From positions 1 to 6,755 of the forward strand of contig CAIZMD010000151.1 of NCBI GenBank assembly GCA_903933995.1: a stretch of 6,755 nucleotides of DNA. The letters are read 5' to 3'. A program made the translations under genes and the position numbers. Position 1 is the stretch's first letter. Each line of letters opens with the position of its first letter. Below the pieces are notes generated by a model. That model saw nothing but the letters and a program-made list of their open reading frames with translations, was not told the origin of the DNA and made no database searches. The stretch is from an uncultured Bacteroidota bacterium (lineage in GTDB: Bacteria > Bacteroidota > Bacteroidia > Chitinophagales > Chitinophagaceae). Below, piece by piece: positions 1-6,002 of the stretch.

Positions 1-2963
1 CTGAATGGTTTTTTCTGGATGCCAAGGGCGATTCTGTTTATACCAATATTGACAAACGTGGACAGGCCGTGATCAAAGCATCTGGGGTAAAGGTCATGCC
101 CATGCTCACCAATAATATCAATGGGGTTTTCAGGGGCGATGTGATTCATAGAATTTTAAACAGCCCAGCCAAAAAAGAAAAACTAATCTCTGACCTGATT
201 AGGCTGATTAAACAAAACGGTTTTATAGGGATCAATATTGACCTAGAAGAATTAATTGAAGAGAACAATGAGACCCTAAGCAATTTTCAAAAGGAATTGT
301 ATACCCGTTTTCATGCAGAAAATTTATTGGTCTCACAAGACGTAATGCCATTTAACGAGGACTATGAATACAGTGCCTTGGGCAAATACAATGATTATGT
401 TTTTCTAATGGCTTATGACGAACATAGTTCTGATACCAAGCCAGGACCCATTTGTTCTCAAAGATGGATTGAAGCAGCTGTTGATCAATTGGTCAAAAAA
501 GTGCCCATGCACAAAATTGTTTTGTGTATGGCGGCTTATGGTTATGACTGGGTAAAAGGAGGCGAGGGCGTAGACGTTACTTATCAACAAGCACTAACCA
601 TTGCTAGAGAGAGTGAGGGAAAAGTGATCTATGACAATGACACGTATAATTTGAAATACCATTACTGGGATGAGTATGACAAATACCATGAAGTGCATTT
701 TACGGATGCTGCTACCAACTTCAACACCTTACGTTTTGCAACAGAATATACCTTAGCAGGAACAGCGCTTTGGAGACTGGGTAGTGAAGACAGTAGGATC
801 TGGGACTTCTACCACAAATCCATGAGCAGAAAGGCTTTGGAGAAATTTGATTTTACAGAATTCAACAAAGTAGAAGCCACGGACGATGTGGATTTTATGG
901 GAGACGGAGAAATTCTTGACGTACTTTCTACGCCTCGTGAAGGGCATATCACCCCAGAGATGGATTTGGAACAAATGCTGATTAGTGAAGAGCGTTATGA
1001 TAGCTTACCCAGCATGTTTGTAGTTAAACAAATGGGTAGAGCAACAGGCAAAAAATTGGTACTCACTTTTGATGATGGACCAGACCCTGTGTATACTAAA
1101 CAGATCTTAGACATTCTAGCCAAATACAAAGTGCCTGCAACATTTTTTGTGGTGGGGTTAGAAGCAGAGAATAATATTCCGTTAGTCAAACGCATTTTTA
1201 ATGAAGGGCACGAACTAGGGAACCACACATTTACGCATCCCAATATGGCCAAAGTGAGCAGACAACGGGCGCTCTTAGAAATGGATGCTACTAGGCTACT
1301 CATTGAATGTATTACGGGTCATAGCACCATCATGTTCCGCGCTCCATTTAATGCCGATGCCCAACCAGAAAAAATGGAAGAATTGATTCCGGTTGCACTA
1401 AGCAGGACCAGAAACTATTTGACCATTGGAGAAAATATTGACCCAGAAGACTGGGCCGTAGATGAAGTGCCCAACTTTAATGCAGACACCATTTTTAATA
1501 GGGTCATGCAATTAAAAGATAGGGGTAATATTATTTTGTTGCACGATGCGGGCGGAGACAGAAGACCCACGGTAGAAGCCCTACCAAGAATCATTGAAGC
1601 CCTACAAAAACAAGGCTATACATTTACTACGGTGGCTGATTTATTGGGTAAGAAAAAAGAAGACCTGATGCCACCCGTGCCACCCGGAAGTGGTTATAAT
1701 TTGCTTCAGTTCAACAGCTTCTTGGCAGAGTTGGGTTATTATACGGGACAATTGTTTTATGCGCTCTTTGTCATCTTCTTGGTCTTGGGTAGTATTCGAT
1801 TGATCATGATGTTGGGTCTTTCTATTTTGCAACGCAAAAAGGAAAAAGCCAATGCACTGCTACCCTTTGTAGGAACACCCTTGGTATCTATTATTGTACC
1901 TGCTTATAATGAAGAAGTAAATGCAGTAAGCTCATTGGAGAACCTACTCAAATGTGACTATCCCAATTTTAATATTGTGTTTGTAGATGATGGCAGTAAG
2001 GACCAGACTTTTGAAAAAGTGTCTACTGCTTTTGCCAACCATCCCAAAGTACAGGTCTTTAGCAAACCCAATGGTGGCAAGGCTTCTGCGCTAAATTATG
2101 GTATTGCACAAACCAATGCCGAATACGTGGTTTGTATAGACGCAGACACCAAACTCTTAACCGATGCCGTGAGCAAACTCATGGTGCATTTTAGAAATGA
2201 ACGGGTAGGTGCGGTAGCAGGAAATGTAAAAGTGGGTAATGAAGTAAACATACTTACGCGATGGCAGAGCATTGAATATATTTCTAGTCAGAACGTAGAC
2301 AGAAAAGCATTTGCCTATTTAAATGCCATTACGGTAGTACCCGGTGCCATTGGTGCATTTAGAAAAGAAGCCATTGAAACAGCTGGTGGATTTAGTACCG
2401 ATACTTTGGCAGAGGACTGTGACCTGACCATTAGAATTCTGCGCTGTGGTTATTTGATAGACAATGAGAACAAAGCCATTGCCATGACCGAAGCCCCAGA
2501 AACCTTGAGTCAGTTTATGAAGCAACGTTTCCGCTGGACTTTTGGGGTCATGCAAACTTTCTGGAAAAACAGAGACGCGCTCTTTAACGTGCGTTACAAA
2601 ACCTTGGGTTGGTTGGCCCTGCCAGATATTTTGTTGTTCAAATACATTATTCCATTATTTGCACCATTGGCAGATCTCTTGATGCTGATTGGACTATTCA
2701 CGGGTAATGCAGAAAAAATTGGGGTCTATTACCTGATTTTTATGTTGGTAGACGCAGCCATTGCAGCACTAGCTTTCTTGTTTGAGAAAGAGCCCTTGTG
2801 GAAACTGATCTGGCTCCTGCCTCAGCGTTTGATCTATAGGTGGTTGATGCTGGTAGTATTATTTAAGGCTTATAGAAGGGCGCTCAAAGGAGAATTACAA
2901 CACTGGGGCGTACTCAAGCGCACGGGTAATGTAAAAGACGTAACAACCGCTTCAGAAACTTAA
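1..2963 (+). CDS. GH18 - NodB polysaccharide deacetylase - GT2 glycosyltransferase fusion (5' partial)
   Basis: Multidomain membrane enzyme, probably for synthesis and modification of a beta-linked amino-sugar exopolysaccharide. The frame is open to the window edge (first whole codon at 3), so the real start lies upstream; the GTG at 69 is internal. Counting from the codon at 3: residues 1 to about 272 are a GH18-like domain (GINIDLE around 76-82, presumed acid Glu82; later a LMAYD motif). About 344-548 is a NodB deacetylase with all five motifs: TFDDGPD (355-361), HTFTH (408-412), RAPF (446-449), DPEDW (480-484), LLHD (512-515). A membrane helix lies at about 584-606. The GT2 domain, about 626-855, has DDG (662-664), DAD (713-715), EDCD (804-807) and QRFRW (841-845), as in NodC/PgaC-type processive synthases. 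Three hydrophobic stretches follow (about 873-899, 908-927, 932-957). Predicted topology: hydrolase and deacetylase outside, transferase in the cytoplasm. The polymer is inferred, not shown. Confidence 0.93.
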   Translation, partial: EWFFLDAKGDSVYTNIDKRGQAVIKASGVKVMPMLTNNINGVFRGDVIHRILNSPAKKEKLISDLIRLIKQNGFIGINIDLEELIEENNETLSNFQKELYTRFHAENLLVSQDVMPFNEDYEYSALGKYNDYVFLMAYDEHSSDTKPGPICSQRWIEAAVDQLVKKVPMHKIVLCMAAYGYDWVKGGEGVDVTYQQALTIARESEGKVIYDNDTYNLKYHYWDEYDKYHEVHFTDAATNFNTLRFATEYTLAGTALWRLGSEDSRIWDFYHKSMSRKALEKFDFTEFNKVEATDDVDFMGDGEILDVLSTPREGHITPEMDLEQMLISEERYDSLPSMFVVKQMGRATGKKLVLTFDDGPDPVYTKQILDILAKYKVPATFFVVGLEAENNIPLVKRIFNEGHELGNHTFTHPNMAKVSRQRALLEMDATRLLIECITGHSTIMFRAPFNADAQPEKMEELIPVALSRTRNYLTIGENIDPEDWAVDEVPNFNADTIFNRVMQLKDRGNIILLHDAGGDRRPTVEALPRIIEALQKQGYTFTTVADLLGKKKEDLMPPVPPGSGYNLLQFNSFLAELGYYTGQLFYALFVIFLVLGSIRLIMMLGLSILQRKKEKANALLPFVGTPLVSIIVPAYNEEVNAVSSLENLLKCDYPNFNIVFVDDGSKDQTFEKVSTAFANHPKVQVFSKPNGGKASALNYGIAQTNAEYVVCIDADTKLLTDAVSKLMVHFRNERVGAVAGNVKVGNEVNILTRWQSIEYISSQNVDRKAFAYLNAITVVPGAIGAFRKEAIETAGGFSTDTLAEDCDLTIRILRCGYLIDNENKAIAMTEAPETLSQFMKQRFRWTFGVMQTFWKNRDALFNVRYKTLGWLALPDILLFKYIIPLFAPLADLLMLIGLFTGNAEKIGVYYLIFMLVDAAIAALAFLFEKEPLWKLIWLLPQRLIYRWLMLVVLFKAYRRALKGELQHWGVLKRTGNVKDVTTASET

Positions 2964-2964
2964 T

Positions 2965-3009
2965 CCCTGAAAATAGGGCGCTAATGGCCAATAACTGCCC
3001 TTCTTTTTG
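2965..3009 (+). terminator. possible rho-independent terminator after the GT2 fusion gene
   Basis: AGGGC at 2975-2979 can pair with GCCCT at 2997-3001, followed by a run of T at 3004-3008. A competing small hairpin, CCCT (2965-2968) with AGGG (2975-2978), overlaps it. The stem is only five base pairs with a 17-nt loop, so this is a weak candidate. It would separate the polysaccharide gene from the transketolase gene. Confidence 0.35.
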
Positions 3010-3017
3010 TTACTTTG
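3010..3017 (+). promoter_or_regulatory. candidate Bacteroidota -7 element before the transketolase gene
   Basis: TTACTTTG followed by CA resembles the Bacteroidota -7 consensus TAnnTTTG with one mismatch (or with a one-base shorter spacer). It lies 20 nt before the ATG at 3038, giving a very short leader. I see no matching TTG -33 element at the usual distance, so the call is tentative. Confidence 0.3.
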
Positions 3018-3037
3018 CAGCAATTTAAAACCAGCGG

Positions 3038-4000
3038 ATGAAACTCAAGGATATTCAAGTTCTGAATGAAAAGGAAACAAGGGGTGGCTTCGGAGAAGGC
3101 ATTCATGAAATAGGTAAAGAAAACGAAAATGTAGTGGTGCTCACAGCAGACTTGGCTGGCTCCCTAAAACTAGGACCCTTTATCAAGGATTTTCCCAACC
3201 GTTATGTACAGGTAGGAATTGCAGAAGCCAATATGATTGGTATTGCTGCTGGTATGACCATTGGCGGAAAGATTCCATATACCACCACATTTGCCAATTT
3301 CTCTACTGGCCGTGTTTATGACCAAATTCGTCAGAGTGTGGCATATAGCGGTAAGAACGTAAAAATCTGTGCATCGCACGCTGGTCTTACCTTGGGTGAA
3401 GACGGTGCTACCCATCAGATTTTAGAAGATATTGGTTTAATGAAAATGTTGCCTGGCATGACCGTGATTGTGCCATGTGATTTTAACCAAACCAAGGCTG
3501 CTACCAAGGCCATTGCTTCTTATGAAGGTCCTGTTTACCTGCGTTTTGGCCGCCCCAAATGGCCCAATTTCACAACAGAAGACGGTTCTGATTTTGTGAT
3601 TGGCAAAGCCCAACAATTGAGTGAGGGAACCGATGTTTCCATTTTTGCTTGCGGACATATGGTATGGAAAGCCATTGAAGCCGGTAGAATTTTGGAAGAA
3701 AAAGGCATTAGCGTAGAAGTCATCAATATTCATACCATCAAGCCATTGGATGAAGCTGCTGTAATTGCTTCTATTAGAAAAACCAAGTGCGCGGTTACTG
3801 TTGAAGAGCACAATGTGATTGGTGGCTTGGGCGATGCGATTGCTCAAGTAGCTGCTAAGCACTTACCTATTCCAATTGAATATATTGGTACCAATGATAC
3901 TTTTGGAGAAAGTGGCAAACCCACCGAACTCTTAACCAAGTATGGTTTGGATACGCCTTATATTGTAGCTGCTGCTGAAAAAGTAATGGCTAGAAAATAA
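3038..4000 (+). CDS. transketolase, C-terminal subunit (pyrimidine-binding plus C-terminal domain)
   Basis: 320-residue second half of a split transketolase, a thiamine-diphosphate enzyme that moves two-carbon ketol units in the non-oxidative pentose phosphate pathway in the cytoplasm. Residues about 4-170 form the Transket_pyr domain: E13-x-R15-x-x-F18 near the start, the VGIAEANMIGIAAGM stretch with Glu63 as the expected cofactor-activating acid, and SHAGLTLGEDGATHQ (113-127), which is diagnostic. Residues about 185-310 form the transketolase C-terminal domain, with VEEHNVIGGLGDAI typical of this family and of DXS/E1-beta relatives. The diphosphate-binding N-terminal half (about 270-280 residues in split enzymes) is not upstream, where the GT2 fusion gene lies instead, so it must be encoded outside this window if present. 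The start is supported by the usual family N-terminus; no Shine-Dalgarno is visible, as is common in Bacteroidota. A strong terminator follows. Confidence 0.93.
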   Translation: MKLKDIQVLNEKETRGGFGEGIHEIGKENENVVVLTADLAGSLKLGPFIKDFPNRYVQVGIAEANMIGIAAGMTIGGKIPYTTTFANFSTGRVYDQIRQSVAYSGKNVKICASHAGLTLGEDGATHQILEDIGLMKMLPGMTVIVPCDFNQTKAATKAIASYEGPVYLRFGRPKWPNFTTEDGSDFVIGKAQQLSEGTDVSIFACGHMVWKAIEAGRILEEKGISVEVINIHTIKPLDEAAVIASIRKTKCAVTVEEHNVIGGLGDAIAQVAAKHLPIPIEYIGTNDTFGESGKPTELLTKYGLDTPYIVAAAEKVMARK

Positions 4001-4023
4001 AAAATCAACAAATTCTATAATTG

Positions 4024-4058
4024 AAAAGGTTCCGAGATTTCGGGACCTTTTTTGTTTT
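4024..4058 (+). terminator. rho-independent terminator of the transketolase gene
   Basis: AAAGGTTCCGA (4025-4035) pairs with TCGGGACCTTT (4040-4050) with one T-G wobble around a four-base GATT loop. A further A-T pair is possible at the base, and a T-rich tail runs from 4051. It begins 24 nt after the stop codon of the transketolase gene. It isolates that gene from the downstream toxin-antitoxin pair. Confidence 0.88.
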
Positions 4059-4086
4059 ATGGTATCAATTGAATGATTAATTTAAG

Positions 4087-4126
4087 TTTCTAGAAATTGG
4101 CAAGTACCAATCAATTTATGGCAAGT
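4087..4126. promoter_or_regulatory. candidate operator repeats upstream of the MNT antitoxin gene
   Basis: Three overlapping symmetries are visible in about 40 bases. There is a 10-bp palindrome TTTCTAGAAA (4087-4096). There is an inverted repeat ATTGG-N6-CCAAT (4096-4100 and 4107-4111). There is also a direct repeat GGCAAGT at 4099-4105 and 4120-4126, with starts 21 bp apart, about two helical turns. The position just upstream of the -7-like element suits an operator, but no regulator has been identified, and short repeats can occur by chance in AT-rich DNA. Confidence 0.35.
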
Positions 4127-4138
4127 CAAGTTTTTCCT

Positions 4139-4146
4139 TAAATTTG
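4139..4146 (+). promoter_or_regulatory. Bacteroidota-type -7 element TAAATTTG before the MNT gene
   Basis: TAAATTTG matches the TAnnTTTG consensus exactly. It ends four bases before the ATG at 4151, so transcription from it would begin at or very near the start codon. That would imply a leaderless mRNA, or use of the in-frame GTG at 4163. No TTG element is seen 15-25 bases upstream, so the promoter is incomplete by eye. Confidence 0.4.
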
Positions 4147-4150
4147 GTAC

Positions 4151-4471
4151 ATGAGGCATAAAGTGGCAAATAGACAAGAACTTTTTGATGTGCTCGGTGC
4201 AAATGGAGATCAGATAAGGTCTTTTGGCATCGGCAAAATCAGTGTTTTTGGTTCATTTGCAAGGAATAGTAAAATCAAGCCTGATAGCGATATTGATTTT
4301 GTACTTGATTTTATTCCTGGTAAAAAAACCTTTGATAACTTAGTTGATCTAGGTGATTTTCTAGAAGACTTATTGGGCAGAAAAGTGGAACTACTCACAA
4401 GAGAATCTTTAAAATCCGCTACAGGTAAACACATCCTTTCAACTTCCCTAGAAATTGCTATTGACAACTAA
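4151..4471 (+). CDS. mntA: MNT-domain nucleotidyltransferase antitoxin (MntA-like)
   Basis: 106-residue minimal nucleotidyltransferase of the DNA-polymerase-beta fold. In characterised type VII systems such proteins neutralise a partner HEPN toxin by adding AMP to a Tyr next to its active site. Visible signature: GS at residues 34-35, then D47-x-D49 (metal ligands), and a third acidic candidate Glu80 in GRKVELLT, where many relatives have Asp. By my count the gap between GS and DxD is 11 residues, one more than the common 10. The N-terminal helix (QELFDVLGANGDQIRSFGI) and the KKTFDNLVDLGDFLEDLLG helix match family style, supporting the ATG at 4151; GTG at 4163 is an alternative. The HEPN gene starts 13 nt after the stop. 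Family assignment is firm; activity is inferred. Confidence 0.9.
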   Translation: MRHKVANRQELFDVLGANGDQIRSFGIGKISVFGSFARNSKIKPDSDIDFVLDFIPGKKTFDNLVDLGDFLEDLLGRKVELLTRESLKSATGKHILSTSLEIAIDN

Positions 4472-4484
4472 TAACCTGGATTAA

Positions 4485-4811
4485 ATGCCACAAACTAATC
4501 AGGAAACAATTGAATCTATTTTAAAAGAGATTGCCAACATGAAAAAAATCATGAAGGGCAAAAATAAAATAGACTTAGAAAATGATCTCACTTTAGAAAG
4601 GGCTGTATCTATGACGCTCAGTCTTATTGGAGAGAAAGCAGGAAAGCTTACACCTACTTTCAAAAAGCAACATCCTGAAATTGAATGGAGGAAAATCATC
4701 GCTTTAAGAAACAGAATTGTTCATAATTACGAAGACCTAGATTTTGATATTATTTACGATATAGTATCAAAGAAATTACCTGCACTTGCAAAGCAATTAA
4801 AAATGCTTTGA
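4485..4811 (+). CDS. hepT: HEPN-domain RNase toxin (HepT-like, DUF86)
   Basis: 108-residue all-helical HEPN (DUF86) protein, the predicted toxin of the pair. The catalytic RX4HXY motif is intact: Arg75, His80 and Tyr82 in RNRIVHNY. In studied HepT proteins the Arg and His form a metal-independent RNase site in a dimer, and the Tyr is what MntA adenylylates. Upstream, LIGEKAGKLTPTFKKQHPEI-type sequence is the usual DUF86 second helix, followed by W68-R-K-I-I. Length is normal (about 100-120 residues). It lies 13 nt behind the MNT gene in the same direction, hence one transcript. The order here is antitoxin then toxin. The actual RNA target (mRNA or tRNA) cannot be read from sequence. Confidence 0.9.
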   Translation: MPQTNQETIESILKEIANMKKIMKGKNKIDLENDLTLERAVSMTLSLIGEKAGKLTPTFKKQHPEIEWRKIIALRNRIVHNYEDLDFDIIYDIVSKKLPALAKQLKML

Positions 4812-4826
4812 TTTTGACTTTTTTTC
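4789..4826 (+). terminator. weak candidate terminator overlapping the end of hepT
   Basis: CAAAGCA (4789-4795) and TGCTTTG (4804-4810) form a perfect seven-pair stem with an eight-base A-rich loop, running into the stop codon. A T run follows at about 4819-4825. The stem is AT-rich and the T run is eight bases away, so termination here is uncertain. Confidence 0.3.
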
Positions 4827-4881
4827 TTACTCTACTTCCTTCCATCAAAACCTTTCTCTTTAGCAATTTTCATTTTATGAT

Positions 4882-4889
4882 TTCTTTTG
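4882..4889 (+). promoter_or_regulatory. candidate -7 element for the Arg/Asp-rich protein gene
   Basis: TTCTTTTG followed by CA differs from the Bacteroidota TAnnTTTG consensus at one base. It would give a leader of roughly 55 bases before the ATG at 4952. No clear TTG -33 element is seen, so this is a low-confidence site. Confidence 0.22.
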
Positions 4890-4951
4890 CATAGTTGCGC
4901 ACGGCATTTGTTTTAGTAAGGGTAAAGACCCAATCACCTAAAACAAATCAA

Positions 4952-5383
4952 ATGAAAAACAACTCTACGCTTAAAATGATCAGCCTTAGTATGGCCATCT
5001 TGCTACTGGCTTCCGTTGCTTCTTTTGCACAAAGGGGAAGGGACAGAGATGACAGAAATGAACGTTATGATCGTGATGACCGGATCGAGCGTTATGAACG
5101 CCGTGATCGTGACCGTTATGATCACGACAATCGCAACAATCGTAACCGCCGCAATGATTGGGATGACCGCAATGATAACCGTTATAGAAATTCACGTGGT
5201 CCCGTTATAGTCTATCAACAAAGACCTCCTTTCTATATTGGTTATGAAACCAGAATCATGCCACGTGATGCAAGAATAGTAGTGCTTAACGGTTACAGAC
5301 ACTATGCATACAATGGTTATCTCTACCGTGAAATGCCTAGAAGAAATGGACTGATTTCATTTCAGATTACGGCAAGGTTATAG
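4952..5383 (+). CDS. exported Arg/Asp/Asn-rich low-complexity protein
   Basis: 143-residue predicted secreted or periplasmic protein of unknown function. The frame stays open upstream to a TTG at 4895, but the ATG at 4952 gives a normal signal peptide: Lys at 2 and 8, a hydrophobic core around 10-22, and SFA-Q as the likely signal peptidase I site after Ala26. Residues about 30-82 are a mixed-charge segment (by my count 19 Arg, 14 Asp, 9 Asn, 3 Glu) with recurring units such as ERYDRDDR and ERYERRDR. The C-terminal part, about 84-143, contains a Tyr-rich stretch (NGYRHYAYNGYLYREMP) reminiscent of short beta-strand segments in Bacteroidota surface proteins of the DUF6515 type; that resemblance is from memory and unverified. 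No enzyme motif is seen. It appears monocistronic, with no adjacent same-strand gene downstream. Confidence 0.78.
   Translation: MKNNSTLKMISLSMAILLLASVASFAQRGRDRDDRNERYDRDDRIERYERRDRDRYDHDNRNNRNRRNDWDDRNDNRYRNSRGPVIVYQQRPPFYIGYETRIMPRDARIVVLNGYRHYAYNGYLYREMPRRNGLISFQITARL
5039..5197 (+). repeat. degenerate in-frame repeats encoding Arg-Asp-rich units
   Basis: Within the exported protein gene, CGTTATGA- and GATCGTGA-like octamers recur with small changes (for example near 5062, 5090 and 5115). They encode units of the (E/D)RY(D/E)R type. The mixed synonymous use (CGT, CGC, CGG, AGA for Arg) suggests an old rather than a recent expansion. Such tracts can gain or lose units by slippage. Confidence 0.55.
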
Positions 5384-5680
5384 ATTCCAATAAATTACGG
5401 TCCAAATTGTTTTGCCCTTTCATGAATTACAAAACTGACGGTCACAATGTTATGCCGTGATTAGCGCTTGGCTCACTCGTTGTATCTCCTTCGCGTCTAC
5501 CCTGGAGCTGGTCAAAAAGCAGCGCTGCTGCTAATTGCCCTGCCTCCGGCACCGCTCCAGAAAGGCCGCTCAGAAGACACAACTCTTGAGCGGCGATAAC
5601 CCGTTTATTTGGGGGATGTTATGGCGCCTGTAATTTATTGCCTATGTTTTGTTACTAATGTTATTATACTTACCATTGCC
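5384..5680. other. intergenic region between convergent genes
   Basis: This 297-base stretch separates the + strand exported-protein gene from the minus-strand pair, which run toward each other. No ORF, tRNA or clear terminator for either side was found. Its middle is the GC-rich structured segment described separately; its two edges are AT-rich like the neighbouring genes. Confidence 0.7.
5447..5626. repeat. GC-rich segment with nested inverted repeats bounded by an 11-bp direct repeat
   Basis: The segment starts with ATGTTATGCCG (5447-5457) and ends with ATGTTATGGCG (5616-5626), an 11-bp direct repeat with one mismatch and a 169-bp period. Inside are several hairpins. CTGGAGC (5502-5508) pairs with GCTCCAG (5554-5560), extended inward by GGT/ACC after a one-base bulge. 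AGCAGCGCTGCT (5518-5529) is a perfect 12-bp palindrome. GCCGCTCA (5565-5572) pairs with TGAGCGGC (5587-5594) around a 14-base loop. GC is 85/150 over 5451-5600 by hand count, against about 31% in the adjacent minus-strand gene. It could be a dispersed genomic repeat, a recombination site or a structured RNA. I do not recognise its family. Confidence 0.6.
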
Positions 5681-5983
5681 TCAAAAAAGAAATGTGAGGA
5701 TAAAAATTACAAATGCCAAGTTTAAAACAGTTTGACTAAGTAGTCCTATAAATTCCTTTTTAGTACTATTTAGTTTCTTAGTCTTAGTTAAATAAACTAA
5801 TTCCAAGAGAACAAGAAAGTTTGAGGCAAAAAGAATCACAGGTATCCAAAACATTTGTTCGTTGTTAGAAAACCGTTTTATGATTGAAAATACTATGTAA
5901 AAAACAACTGTTAGTACAATAGTAATTTCTAATGCTTTGGGAACTAGTTTTCCATCTAATATTTCGTTGAAATTTGTTTTCAT
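5681..5983 (-). CDS. small three-helix membrane protein of unknown function
   Basis: 100-residue integral membrane protein, not recognised. Hydrophobic segments lie at about 18-35, 44-65 and 79-100. Lys/Arg-containing linkers separate them: IKRF with NNEQ between helices 1 and 2, and a KTKKLNSTKK loop between 2 and 3. By the positive-inside rule, the 2-3 loop should be cytoplasmic. The third helix runs to the very C-terminus. The start at 5983 lies 19 nt after the stop of the lipoprotein gene on the same strand, so the two are probably co-transcribed. No catalytic motif is visible. A role as partner or immunity protein for the lipoprotein is possible from position alone and is inference; it could equally be an unrelated small membrane protein. 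Base use is AT-rich like its neighbour. Confidence 0.68.
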   Translation of the reverse strand: MKTNFNEILDGKLVPKALEITIVLTVVFYIVFSIIKRFSNNEQMFWIPVILFASNFLVLLELVYLTKTKKLNSTKKEFIGLLSQTVLNLAFVIFILTFLF

Positions 5984-6002
5984 ATGATGCCATTTTTATG
6001 TA

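Noticed and set aside
69..71. GTG at 69 as the start of the large polysaccharide enzyme.
   Set aside because: The same frame is open to the window edge and encodes sequence consistent with the GH18 domain, whose N-terminal strands would be missing from a start at 69. The gene is 5' partial.
3437..3862. Long minus-strand ORF (141 codons) inside the transketolase gene.
   Set aside because: It lies antisense to a strongly conserved gene, has no recognisable domain or start context, and its composition mirrors the coding strand. It is treated as a shadow, as are the other ORFs overlapping strong genes.
4087..4126. CRISPR-like or satellite repeats upstream of the MNT gene.
   Set aside because: The repeats are only 5-10 bases, occur once or twice and have no spacer regularity. 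They are better considered as possible operator half-sites.
4895..4951. TTG at 4895 as start of the Arg/Asp-rich protein.
   Set aside because: It would add 19 residues with Arg before a normal signal peptide. The ATG at 4952 gives a typical export signal and allows an untranslated leader.
5016..5210. Met/Val/Ile-rich + strand ORF overlapping the Arg/Asp-rich protein.
   Set aside because: It is the alternate-frame reading of the GAY/CGN repeats, which gives Met, Ile, Val and Thr by necessity. The other frame has a signal peptide and a coherent protein.
5565..5594. The GCCGCTCA/TGAGCGGC hairpin as a terminator or tRNA-like stem.
   Set aside because: There is no T-tract on either side in the expected position, and no tRNA cloverleaf arms or anticodon loop can be laid out around it.
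5591..5626. Integron attC-like site: ATAAC ... GTTATGG inverted boxes near the AT-rich genes.
   Set aside because: The boxes are only about 17-20 bases apart, too short for an attC. They do not fit the RYYYAAC/GTTRRRY core consensus, and no integrase gene is visible. The wider 5447-5626 segment also lacks a properly placed partner core site.
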